A stretch of DNA of 64,000 nucleotides, from positions 57,976 to 121,975 of the forward strand of contig QZDS01000012.1 in NCBI GenBank assembly GCA_009917455.1, given 5' to 3'. Each line of letters opens with the position of its first letter. Positions within the stretch are counted from its first letter, which is position 1. Shown here piece by piece: positions 26,506 through 34,769 of the stretch. The stretch comes from a bacterium 1xD8-48. Its GTDB lineage: Bacteria; Bacillota; Clostridia; Lachnospirales; Lachnospiraceae. Below the pieces are notes generated by a model that was not told where the DNA came from, did not search any database, and worked only from the letters and a program-made list of their open reading frames with translations. A program made the translations under genes and the position numbers.

Positions 26506-27432
26506 ATGTCACTTTATCCATCGCTTGATTATTTTATTGCTATCGCAAAGCACAATAATATTACCAAGGCTGCAAATGAGCTGTATGTTTCCCAGCAGAC
26601 ATTAAGCATTTATCTAAAAAAGCTGGAGGAATACTATCAGATACAGCTTTTTGAAAGATACCCCAAAATGTGCCTGACGCCGGCCGGAGAAGCAGTATAC
26701 GAGGCGGCGCTTGAGATTGCGGACGCCTATAGCCGTGTTGACGAAAAACTAGATAAGATAAAAAATGTCACACACAAAATCAGGCTGGGAATCTGTAAGG
26801 CCAAAATTGATAATCTGCTGGGATACTATCCCCTTGCCCGGCTGAAAAAGAGCGTGGGGGTGGATGTGGAGATTATAGAGAAGACCTCGACGGAGTTAGA
26901 AAAAGAGGCGCTGAACGGGGAACTTGATTTGTATATTGGAAATGAGGATGTTGACCAGGGGATTTTTGAGACCTATCATATCAATACTTATCCTTATTAC
27001 GTCTTTATTTCGCCGGAACTGTTTCAGAATTATGTGGCTGAGCGCTACGGAGTGGACGTAGAGACCTGCGCAAAGGGAATAGATTTACAAATGCTGAAGG
27101 AAGTCCCGTTTATCGCAAGTCAATTCGGACATCTGCGGACTTATGTGATGGAGTATGAGAAAAAATGCGGATTTAAGCTGGATATTGTGGTGGAGAATTC
27201 CAATCCTAATCTTCGTATTCAGATGGCGGAATACAATATCGGATTCACAATTTCAGAGGAGCCGGTAATTACTTATGATAAGCTTTATCTGTTCCCGATT
27301 AAGCAGCCTGACAATAAACTGAGTCTGGGGCTGGTTCGAAGGAGGATGCCGGTTAATTCGAAGTATGCAGACGACTGTTGGAAGTATACGATAGAAAATA
27401 TACAGGAGATTACCCGATTTGGGAGATTTTAA
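26506..27432 (+). CDS. LysR-family transcriptional regulator
   Basis: This 308-residue protein has an N-terminal winged helix (LDYFIAIAKHNNITKAANEL, QQTLSIYLKKLEEYYQIQLF) and a C-terminal effector-binding domain. ATG 26506 is preferred, with AAAGGAGC 5-10 bases upstream; the GTG 30 bases earlier lacks a site. It follows the importer-hydrolase-AbrB operon on the same strand but has its own promoter and may regulate that operon. This is inference from position. Confidence 0.9.
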   Translation: MSLYPSLDYFIAIAKHNNITKAANELYVSQQTLSIYLKKLEEYYQIQLFERYPKMCLTPAGEAVYEAALEIADAYSRVDEKLDKIKNVTHKIRLGICKAKIDNLLGYYPLARLKKSVGVDVEIIEKTSTELEKEALNGELDLYIGNEDVDQGIFETYHINTYPYYVFISPELFQNYVAERYGVDVETCAKGIDLQMLKEVPFIASQFGHLRTYVMEYEKKCGFKLDIVVENSNPNLRIQMAEYNIGFTISEEPVITYDKLYLFPIKQPDNKLSLGLVRRRMPVNSKYADDCWKYTIENIQEITRFGRF

Positions 27433-27448
27433 TAGGTAGCATTATAAG

Positions 27449-27483
27449 AAAAGGGGCAGTCGGAAAATGGCTACTCCTTTTCC
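27449..27483 (+). terminator. Terminator after LysR gene
   Basis: The imperfect stem AAAAGGGGCAG/CTACTCCTTTT, with an 11-base loop, ends in TTTTCC. It lies 17 bases after the stop. Confidence 0.65.
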
Positions 27484-27513
27484 TATTATTCTGGTAATGT
27501 TAAAATGCGTTGC

Positions 27514-27542
27514 TTGTAGCAACGGGCAATTCTCCATATAAT
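27514..27542 (+). promoter_or_regulatory. Promoter of XRE regulator with overlapping inverted repeat
   Basis: TTGTAG, a 17-base spacer and TATAAT (27537-27542). The inverted repeat GTTGC-TTGTA-GCAAC (27510-27524) covers the -35 box and could be a self-repression site for the XRE protein. Confidence 0.55.
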
Positions 27543-27576
27543 TGTGGTAACGACAAAAAGGAAGGAGTTTATCTTT

Positions 27577-28086
27577 ATGCTTAACGAAAATATTAAAACA
27601 ATTAGAAAATCAAAAGGACTTTCACAGCAGGAACTGGCTGTCAGGCTGAACGTGGTGCGGCAAACAATTTCCAAATGGGAGCAGGGATTGTCGGTTCCCG
27701 ATTCTGACATGTTAATCCTCATCTCGGAAGCGCTGGAAACACCCGTAAGTACATTGCTCGGAGAAACTATTGCTGAGACGGAGGCCGACAGCTTAAAAGC
27801 GATTTCTGAAAAACTGGAGGTGATAAACCTGCAGCTGGCACAAAGGAAAACCACGAGAAGAAAAATTCTGTATTGGCTGCTCGTTTCATTGTGTGCGGTC
27901 ATAGCAGTAATTTCTGCGGTTCTGATAAGAATAAACAGTCCTTATCTGGGGTGGGATTATAGCAGTCCTGAAACCGCTGTCCTCGGAGTGGCGTTTCATT
28001 CATTCGAATGGCTGTTTGTCAGAGCAGCGCCGGTTATCTTTATTGGTGCAATCGTTGGAATTTTCTCAACACGAAGGAAGGGATAA
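27577..28086 (+). CDS. XRE-family regulator with C-terminal membrane segments
   Basis: This 169-residue protein has a helix-turn-helix at residues 1-60 (IRKSKGLSQQELAVRLNVVRQTISKWEQG), a short linker and then two hydrophobic segments (about 95-118 and 143-165). HTH proteins with membrane anchors of this kind are common in Firmicutes and often sense envelope signals. I chose ATG 27577, with AAGGAG about 10 bases upstream; the frame from 27544 adds an unlikely basic leader. The gene has its own promoter and precedes the DUF4143 ATPase, which has a separate promoter. Confidence 0.85.
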   Translation: MLNENIKTIRKSKGLSQQELAVRLNVVRQTISKWEQGLSVPDSDMLILISEALETPVSTLLGETIAETEADSLKAISEKLEVINLQLAQRKTTRRKILYWLLVSLCAVIAVISAVLIRINSPYLGWDYSSPETAVLGVAFHSFEWLFVRAAPVIFIGAIVGIFSTRRKG

Positions 28087-28091
28087 CAGGT

Positions 28092-28120
28092 TTGTAATTT
28101 AAAATAGATAGCGTTATAAT
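28092..28120 (+). promoter_or_regulatory. Promoter of the DUF4143 ATPase gene
   Basis: TTGTAA (28092-28097), a 17-base spacer and TATAAT (28115-28120) lie 35 bases before the start. Confidence 0.65.
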
Positions 28121-28155
28121 AAAAAATAAAATGCAATGCTGAAATGAGGTGGCGT

Positions 28156-29715
28156 ATGAAAGCAACGCACAGGGTAAAGGATTCCGCAGGAAATCCGGTT
28201 GGATATATTGTGGACGAAAAATTTTATACAGAGGAATATCTGAAGGATAATATACAATTTATTGAGAACTTATCCCTGATGGAAGGCAAAGTTTCCTGTG
28301 CGGAGGTTGGATTGGAGGAAACTTCATATAAAGCGGCTGTTGCCGACAGAGAATATAATAAATTAATAAGAGAGAATCCGTTTGAGCGAGACATTCAGGA
28401 GGATTTGGAGGAATGGAGACGCGATTCCCTCCATAAAGTTTTACAGCTGGAAGGCTCACGGCAGATTGGGAAGACAACAGAGCTGTTAAAGTTTGTCTAC
28501 AAGAATTATGAATATGTGGTTTATGTAAATTTGGCCTACGACAAATATCATTTTCAGGATGTAGTGGAGAACGGATGCAGCCCCATGGAATTTGAGAAAT
28601 ATTGCCGCAGGGCGGGACTGCCTCGTTTTGTTAATAATAAAAATACCATACTGCTTATAGATGAAATACAGCTCAGCGAAAAGATATACAATTCCATACG
28701 GAGTCTGTATTCGGAGATTGACTGCGAGATTGTAGTGACAGGGAGTTATTTAGGGCAGACTCTGCGCGCCGGATATTTTTTACCTGCCGGAACAGTCAGT
28801 TATCTTTATATGTTTCCGTTAAGCTTTACAGAGTTCTGCAGAATATATGGGAAAGAAGAGCTTTTGAAAGGAATGGATTTGTTTGGGGAGGGCAGCGCCG
28901 CGGCATATAACGAGCTCCTTCCGCTTTATCATATATACAGGCAGATTGGAGGATATCCCGAAGTGGTAAGAAGGTACAGAGAAAAAGGGGATATCGAAAG
29001 CTGCTATGATGTGATTCAAAGCCTTGTGGAAACTTTTCAGAGAGAATCCGGTTATTATTTTCAGACTTCAAAGGAAGCGCTTCTTTTTAAGACTGTATTC
29101 ACAGAGGCAATAAAGAACATGTGCAGTGAAAAGAGGGGTAGCGGAAACAGGCTGACAGAGAAAATAACGGATATTGCCAGACAGTCACAGAAAATGCTTG
29201 TCAGCAGAGATGAAATTGCCGGCGCAATTACATGGCTGGTTTATTCAGGGATAATCGGGGAATGCGGATTATACAACAACGGCGATGTCAGGCAGTATAT
29301 TCCGGCCAGACGTTTGTATTATATGGATTGCGGGCTGGCAGCTTATTTTGGCAGACAGGCGGAAGTGGATGAAAGCAGTATAAACGGCCTGCTCACGGAA
29401 ACCTTTGTCTACACGGAGCTGTACCGGTTGTACAAGAGAACTTATTCAAAAAAGGCAGTAAAGGGAGAAACACCCTGTTTTTCTTTATATAACCAGTATG
29501 AACTTGATTTTGTTCTTGTAGATAAAGACAATACGGTCTATGGAGTAGAGGTGAAAACAAAGGACGGCAGTCCTGAATCACTGAGGATTTTTATTGACAG
29601 ACATTTGATAGACCGGGGAATTGTGGCAAAGACGGCAAGAGGCGGACATGGAGAAAAGTTTGACACAATTCCGGTATTTACGGTAGGCTGCAGGTTCCCT
29701 TACATTCAGGAATAA
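28156..29715 (+). CDS. AAA-type ATPase with DUF4143 C-terminal domain
   Basis: This 519-residue protein has an unusual N-terminal extension of about 90 residues, then an ATPase core. Walker A is GSRQIGKTT, Walker B is TILLIDEIQ, and the sensor region is IVVTGSYLG. The DUF4143 domain at the end is of restriction-endonuclease-like fold, with YELDFVLVD and VEVKTK forming a D-ExK pattern. Such proteins are widespread in Bacteroidetes and Firmicutes. Their function is not established, although links to mobile elements and defence have been suggested. ATG 28156 follows GAGGTGG; the ATG at 28144 lies inside that site. Confidence 0.85.
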   Translation: MKATHRVKDSAGNPVGYIVDEKFYTEEYLKDNIQFIENLSLMEGKVSCAEVGLEETSYKAAVADREYNKLIRENPFERDIQEDLEEWRRDSLHKVLQLEGSRQIGKTTELLKFVYKNYEYVVYVNLAYDKYHFQDVVENGCSPMEFEKYCRRAGLPRFVNNKNTILLIDEIQLSEKIYNSIRSLYSEIDCEIVVTGSYLGQTLRAGYFLPAGTVSYLYMFPLSFTEFCRIYGKEELLKGMDLFGEGSAAAYNELLPLYHIYRQIGGYPEVVRRYREKGDIESCYDVIQSLVETFQRESGYYFQTSKEALLFKTVFTEAIKNMCSEKRGSGNRLTEKITDIARQSQKMLVSRDEIAGAITWLVYSGIIGECGLYNNGDVRQYIPARRLYYMDCGLAAYFGRQAEVDESSINGLLTETFVYTELYRLYKRTYSKKAVKGETPCFSLYNQYELDFVLVDKDNTVYGVEVKTKDGSPESLRIFIDRHLIDRGIVAKTARGGHGEKFDTIPVFTVGCRFPYIQE

Positions 29716-29745
29716 AAGGCCGTTGATTTTAATTCCGTAGTTTTA

Positions 29746-29814
29746 TTGAATTTAGTAACTTTTCCAGATATAATAAAAAAAGGACTTGTTTGGGAAGCGG
29801 CGTGTCCGCTTCCC
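29746..29814 (+). promoter_or_regulatory. Promoter and 5' leader hairpin of a lipoprotein gene
   Basis: TTGAAT (29746-29751), a 17-base spacer and TATAAT (29769-29774) are followed, just downstream of the predicted start, by a GC-rich perfect hairpin GGGAAGCGG-CGTGT-CCGCTTCCC (29792-29814). The hairpin could also act as a terminator for the ATPase gene, but its T tract is broken. Confidence 0.55.
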
Positions 29815-29849
29815 GTTCTAATTTATGAAGAACCGAGGTTAATAATTCT

Positions 29850-30680
29850 ATGTATAAAAAAATACTTTTCCTTATTATCGCCGCATTGCTGTGCCTTTCC
29901 CTTGCCGCCTGCGGATTACCCGAAGAGAAGATAGCGAAGGCGCAGGAGAAATATACGCAGCTGGCCGATATTCATAATCAGGTGGTGGAGGCGCATAAGA
30001 ATGTGGAGGACAATTCACTGGATGAAGAACTGACAAAGCTGCAGAGCCGTGCGTCCGATATGGGCGCATTCAACCTGGCGGAGATGGAGGAGGAGGAAAT
30101 TGATGAGCTGATTCGGGATATGGATTCCATGATTAGCGAATATGAGGGCTATCTTGCGCAGCTTTCCAATATTAAGGGCGCGGAGGAGGAAGCGGTGCTT
30201 ACTCCTATTGTAATTACGCTGATGAACCGCACGGAGAGCTCCTTTTTGGGCCTTCGGCTGTATGAACAGGCAAGCAGCGGCGCGCAGGTAAATGTACTTG
30301 AGGATATGGAAGGCTTTGCCCCGGGACAGTATCTGGCCGGTCTTACGGTTATGCGGGATGTGGACAATACGCCCTGGGTGATTTCCCTGACCGACGCAAA
30401 CGGTACGGAGCATGAGGTTGTGCTTGAAGTGGGAGAGTTTGCGGAAGGGAATATTTCTCTGGCCCTTTGTCATGATGGGGAGAGCGGGGAACTTACCACA
30501 GAAATAATTGAGGCAGAGCTGGACGATGGAGAGGACGAGCCTGCAGAAGAGGCAGAATCGGCGGATGACAAAGAATCGGCTCCGTCATCTGAAAGCGACT
30601 CTGACGGACAGGCGGCGGAAGGCGTATCCGGCGATGGTTCTGAAGGCGGCACGGGAGCAGAGTCAAAGACCCCGCAGTAA
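29850..30680 (+). CDS. Lipoprotein of unknown function with coiled-coil and acidic tail
   Basis: This 276-residue protein has a lipoprotein signal (MYKKILFLIIAALLCLSLAAC, Cys21). A helical region of about residues 25-115, rich in Glu, Lys and Gln, is likely coiled coil. A small beta-rich domain (about 120-215) follows. The low-complexity tail of about 55 residues is very rich in Glu, Asp, Ser and Gly. I do not recognise a named family. It is probably anchored on the outer face of the membrane. GAGG lies upstream of the ATG. It has its own promoter and a structured repeat after it. Confidence 0.75.
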   Translation: MYKKILFLIIAALLCLSLAACGLPEEKIAKAQEKYTQLADIHNQVVEAHKNVEDNSLDEELTKLQSRASDMGAFNLAEMEEEEIDELIRDMDSMISEYEGYLAQLSNIKGAEEEAVLTPIVITLMNRTESSFLGLRLYEQASSGAQVNVLEDMEGFAPGQYLAGLTVMRDVDNTPWVISLTDANGTEHEVVLEVGEFAEGNISLALCHDGESGELTTEIIEAELDDGEDEPAEEAESADDKESAPSSESDSDGQAAEGVSGDGSEGGTGAESKTPQ

Positions 30681-30705
30681 GCTGACGGAGCATCAAACTT
30701 GCAAC

Positions 30706-30785
30706 GCAGCAGAACTGCGGGGTATTGACCCTCGCGGCATTCGTCAAATGGATGCTCCGCATCCGCTTGACTCATTGCTCGCGGG
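30706..30785. repeat. Structured intergenic repeat-like element
   Basis: The 150-base gap before the AraC gene contains nested palindromes. These are GCGGGGTATTGACCCTCGC (30717-30735), and GTCAA..GGATGC-TCC-GCATCC..TTGAC (30743-30771) flanked by CTCGCGG and CTCGCGG. I recall similar folded elements repeated between genes in other Lachnospiraceae; there is no second copy in this window, so this is unproved. It may also serve as a terminator for the lipoprotein gene. Confidence 0.4.
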
Positions 30786-30830
30786 AATAAACGGCAGACC
30801 GAAACACGGGCTTTCTAAGGAGAACTACAA

Positions 30831-31733
30831 ATGGAAAAAGCTTATGAACTGGAATTTTTTGGTGAAAAAAGCGGAAGCCTTTTCCTCAATTGCTGCGGTA
30901 TGTCCAGAACGGAGCCTTTTCACAGCTTCGGGCCGGCGATTAAGCCTCACTATGTCATTCATTTTGTGCTGAGTGGACGGGGAAGGCTTTCAATTGGCGG
31001 CAAGGAATATTTTCCGGAGCAGGGGTACGGATTTCTGATACCGCCGGAGGAGCTTGTTTTTTATCAGGCGGATGAGGAGAATCCATGGACGTATATCTGG
31101 GTGGGATTTAACGGAAGCATGGCGGATGAATTGCTTAAGGCCATGGGGCTGTCGCTTTCAAGTCCTGTCTTTTGCTCGGATAAGGAACAGGAGCTTTCCA
31201 GGGCTGTTATGGACATGATGGAGCATAACAGGGTGGGGATAGCCAATGATTTGCGCCGGAACGGACAGCTTCATCTTTTTTTATCTCTGATTGCAGAGAG
31301 CGCCCGGGTGGAGGAGCGCGGCGAGACGGACAGAGCGGGTCATTATGTGCGGCGTGCGGTTGAGTTTATTTTAAATAATTACTGTAATCCGATTAAGATT
31401 ACGGATGTGGCCAGTTATGTCTGTATCAACAGGAGCTATCTGTACACGCTGTTCCGGGGGGCTATGGGGATGTCTCCGCAGCAGTTTTTAACCAGCTTTC
31501 GTATCAATAAGGCGGCGGAGCTTTTGCAGGTTACTTCCCTTCCTGTGGAAAGCATTGCCCTTTCCTGCGGGTATCTGGATCCTCTTGTTTTCACAAAATC
31601 ATTTAAGCAGATGAAGAAGATGTCGCCGTCCGCTTACCGGAAGGAGATGCAGAAGGGGGAGAGCAGAAAGAGCGAGGAATATTTAAAGCAGATAGAGGAT
31701 TTTATCAATCAGGTAAATAAGATTAATACTTAA
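30831..31733 (+). CDS. AraC-family transcriptional regulator
   Basis: This 300-residue regulator has an N-terminal cupin-type sugar-binding domain (VIHFVLSGRGRLSIGGKEYF, LIPPEELVFYQADE) and a C-terminal double helix-turn-helix (residues about 180-280). The second helix-turn-helix reads VESIALSCGYLDPLVFTKSFKQMKKMSPSAYRK. AAGGAG lies 8 bases before ATG 30831. Its position directly upstream of galK-galT on the same strand suggests control of galactose or galactoside use; this is an inference. The cupin arm residues typical of arabinose binding cannot be judged. Confidence 0.88.
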   Translation: MEKAYELEFFGEKSGSLFLNCCGMSRTEPFHSFGPAIKPHYVIHFVLSGRGRLSIGGKEYFPEQGYGFLIPPEELVFYQADEENPWTYIWVGFNGSMADELLKAMGLSLSSPVFCSDKEQELSRAVMDMMEHNRVGIANDLRRNGQLHLFLSLIAESARVEERGETDRAGHYVRRAVEFILNNYCNPIKITDVASYVCINRSYLYTLFRGAMGMSPQQFLTSFRINKAAELLQVTSLPVESIALSCGYLDPLVFTKSFKQMKKMSPSAYRKEMQKGESRKSEEYLKQIEDFINQVNKINT

Positions 31734-31894
31734 CATTTCGACAGGCTTTTGCAACAAGGAATTATGGCTTTAGAGAAGAATTTTACAATATAATAAGGAA
31801 GATACGAACGCACAGGAATTTCATCCGGTCTGCGTCGGCAGGGCATACGCAAGCCGGTTTTACATAAATAAAGCCCTGCAGAAAAGAGGGAAAA

Positions 31895-33061
31895 ATGGTT
31901 GAAGCAGTAGTAAAAAGATTTAAAGAGGTGTATGGAGATGAGGCAGGGTTTAAGGTGTTTTTTGCGCCGGGGCGTGTGAACCTGATTGGCGAGCATACGG
32001 ACTATAACGGCGGGCATGTGTTTCCCTGCGCGCTTACGATTGGCACTTACGGGGTTGCCAGGGTAAGAGACGACAGGAAGCTTCGTTTTTATTCCATGAA
32101 TTTCGACCATCTGGGCGTGATTGAGACTTCTCTTGACGACTTAAATCCCAGAAAAGAGGCAGGCTGGACGAACTACCCGAAGGGCGTTATGTGGGCCTTT
32201 GAGGGAAGGGGGTATCAGATTCCAAAGGGACTGGATATTCTGTTATACGGAAACATCCCTAATGGCTCCGGCCTTTCATCTTCCGCTTCGATTGAGGTGC
32301 TGACAGGTTATATTTTGAAGGAATTCTTTGGATTTGAAGTGAGCAATCAGGATTTGGCGCTGATTGGACAGTATTCGGAGAATAATTTTAACGGCGTGAA
32401 CTGCGGCATTATGGATCAGTTTGCCATTGCCATGGGCAAAAAGGACAACGCTATTTTCCTGGATACGGCGGATTTGTCCTACACCTATGCGCCCATCAGT
32501 TTAAAGGGCGCCAAGCTTGTGATTGCATGCAGCAACAAAAAGAGAGGTCTCGGGGACTCCAAGTATAACGAGAGGAGAAGCGAGTGCGAAACGGCGCTTG
32601 CAGAGCTGCAAACGGTTGTGGACATCAGGGGTCTCGGAGATTTGAGCGAGGAGAAGTTTGAGGAAGTGAAGTCCGCCATCAAGGACCCTGTGAGGGTGAG
32701 GAGGGCAAAGCATGCGGTTTATGAAAACCAGCGTACCATTAAGGCCGTGGAAGCCCTTAAGGCTGATAACATCGCCCTGTTCGGACAGCTTATGAACGAC
32801 TCTCACGTATCTTTGCGGGACGATTATGAGGTGACGGGAATCGAGCTCGACACGCTGGTGGAGGAAGCCTGGAAGGTGGAGGGCGTGATTGGCTCTCGTA
32901 TGACGGGCGCAGGCTTTGGCGGCTGTACGGTAAGCCTTGTAAAGGATGAGGCTATCGACGGGTTTATCAAACAGGTAGGGGATGCCTATCTTGAGAAGAT
33001 TGGCTATAAAGCGGACTTTTATGTGGTTGAGGTGGGGGACGGCCCCTGCACGCTGCAATAA
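31895..33061 (+). CDS. galK: Galactokinase
   Basis: This GHMP kinase phosphorylates galactose to galactose 1-phosphate with ATP (Leloir pathway, cytoplasm). The 388-residue length is typical. The galactokinase signature GRVNLIGEHTDYNGG is at residues 26-40, the ATP loop PNGSGLSSSAS is near residue 125, and the GHMP C-terminal motif MTGAGFGGCT is near 335. The -10 box TATAAT at 31789 has a poor -35, consistent with need for an activator such as the upstream AraC protein. The start follows AAGAGGGAAAA. galT is next, 99 bases downstream. Confidence 0.96.
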   Translation: MVEAVVKRFKEVYGDEAGFKVFFAPGRVNLIGEHTDYNGGHVFPCALTIGTYGVARVRDDRKLRFYSMNFDHLGVIETSLDDLNPRKEAGWTNYPKGVMWAFEGRGYQIPKGLDILLYGNIPNGSGLSSSASIEVLTGYILKEFFGFEVSNQDLALIGQYSENNFNGVNCGIMDQFAIAMGKKDNAIFLDTADLSYTYAPISLKGAKLVIACSNKKRGLGDSKYNERRSECETALAELQTVVDIRGLGDLSEEKFEEVKSAIKDPVRVRRAKHAVYENQRTIKAVEALKADNIALFGQLMNDSHVSLRDDYEVTGIELDTLVEEAWKVEGVIGSRMTGAGFGGCTVSLVKDEAIDGFIKQVGDAYLEKIGYKADFYVVEVGDGPCTLQ

Positions 33062-33160
33062 CGGGAGGCGGTCTGCACGTCCGGGCTGCAGGAAAGCGGG
33101 CGGGCGCAGGCCGTTCCATACCGGCGCGGTGTATAAATAAGAAAACGGAGAGAGAATATC

Positions 33161-34684
33161 ATGATACAGAAAGATATCAGAAGACTGGCGGTATACGGCA
33201 AAAAAACCGGGCTTTTAACAAAAGAGGACGAGATTTACACCATCAACCGGCTTCTCGAGCTGTTTGAGCTTGACGAGCTTGAGGACTTGGATGAGCCGGC
33301 TCTTGCAGAAGTGGAAAAAACGGGGGTTGAGGATTTGGAGGATATCCTCAGTGGCATGCTGGACTATGCATACGAAAAAGGAATCCTTAAGGAAAACGGC
33401 GTGGTTTACCGGGATTTGTTTGACACAAAAATCATGAGCCTTTTGATGCCCCGCCCAGGTGAGGTGATTAAAACCTTTCAGGAACTTTATGAGAAAGACC
33501 CTGTGGAGGCCACGGATTATTATTACAAATTCAGCAGGGATTCTGATTACATCAGGCGTTACAGAATCGCGAAGGATATGAAATGGATTGCCGAAACGGA
33601 ATATGGCGATTTGGACATTACCATCAATCTTTCCAAGCCGGAAAAAGACCCCAAGGCCATTGCGGCGGCCAGGACGGCGAAGCAGTCGGGCTATCCGAAG
33701 TGTCTGCTCTGCCGGGAAAATGAGGGCTATGCGGGCAGGGTGAATCATCCGGCAAGACAGAATCACAGGATTATTCCTGTTACCATTCAGGGGGATACCT
33801 GGGGATTCCAGTACTCGCCCTATGTTTATTATAACGAGCACTGTATCGTCTTTAACGGGCAGCATGTTCCCATGAAGATTGACAGAAACGCTTTCTGCAA
33901 GCTGTTCGACTTTGTGAAGCAGTTTCCCCATTACTTTGTGGGCTCCAATGCGGATTTGCCGATTGTGGGCGGTTCCATTTTAAGCCATGACCATTTCCAG
34001 GGCGGAAATTATGAATTTGCAATGGCAAAGGCTCCGGTGGAGAGAAGCTTTACCATAAAGGGCTTTGAGGATTTGGAAGCCGGTATCGTCAGGTGGCCCA
34101 TGTCGGTGATTCGGCTGAAAGGGGCTGACACGGAGCGGATTATTGATTTGGCGGACCTGATTCTGCACCACTGGAGAGGCTATACGGATGAAGCAGCGTT
34201 TGTCTATGCGGAGACTGACGGCGAGCCTCACAACACCATCACGCCCATTGCCCGCAGGAGAGGCGAATGTTTTGAGCTTGATTTGGTGCTAAGAAATAAC
34301 ATTACCACGAAGGAGCATCCCCTGGGCGTTTATCATCCCCATGCAAAGCTCCATCATATCAAAAAGGAAAACATCGGACTGATTGAGGTAATGGGCCTTG
34401 CGGTTCTTCCGGCCCGCTTAAAGGGGGAAATGGAGGAGCTGAAAGCAGCCATGCTGGCCGGGAGGAACCTGCGGGAGGATGAGCTCCTTAAAAAACATGC
34501 GGACTGGGTGGAGGAATTCAGTGATAAATATGAAAGGATAGACGAATCCAACATCGATGATATTCTGCACCATGAAATCGGCCTTGTATTTATGGAAGTG
34601 CTTACGGATTCCGGCGTTTACAAGAGGAACGAGGAAGGGCAGAAGGCCTTTGACCGGTTTATTGCTTCTGTAAACGACAGATAG
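33161..34684 (+). CDS. galT: Galactose-1-phosphate uridylyltransferase, class II
   Basis: It transfers UMP between UDP-glucose and galactose 1-phosphate. At 507 residues it is the class II form of Firmicutes, longer than the class I HIT-type enzyme of about 350. Recognisable are KCLLCRENEGYAGRVNHPARQNHR and LSHDHFQGGNYEFAM near the middle. It starts at ATG 33161 behind GGAGAGA. The galE epimerase is not in this window. The 100-base gap after galK is GC-rich. Confidence 0.95.
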   Translation: MIQKDIRRLAVYGKKTGLLTKEDEIYTINRLLELFELDELEDLDEPALAEVEKTGVEDLEDILSGMLDYAYEKGILKENGVVYRDLFDTKIMSLLMPRPGEVIKTFQELYEKDPVEATDYYYKFSRDSDYIRRYRIAKDMKWIAETEYGDLDITINLSKPEKDPKAIAAARTAKQSGYPKCLLCRENEGYAGRVNHPARQNHRIIPVTIQGDTWGFQYSPYVYYNEHCIVFNGQHVPMKIDRNAFCKLFDFVKQFPHYFVGSNADLPIVGGSILSHDHFQGGNYEFAMAKAPVERSFTIKGFEDLEAGIVRWPMSVIRLKGADTERIIDLADLILHHWRGYTDEAAFVYAETDGEPHNTITPIARRRGECFELDLVLRNNITTKEHPLGVYHPHAKLHHIKKENIGLIEVMGLAVLPARLKGEMEELKAAMLAGRNLREDELLKKHADWVEEFSDKYERIDESNIDDILHHEIGLVFMEVLTDSGVYKRNEEGQKAFDRFIASVNDR

Positions 34685-34769
34685 CGCTGCGAGGAAGCGA
34701 CGCCTGCCGCATGGCGCGGGCGGAAAGACGCAGAGATATATCTGCGTGGAATGCAGGAAGGGAAACACA

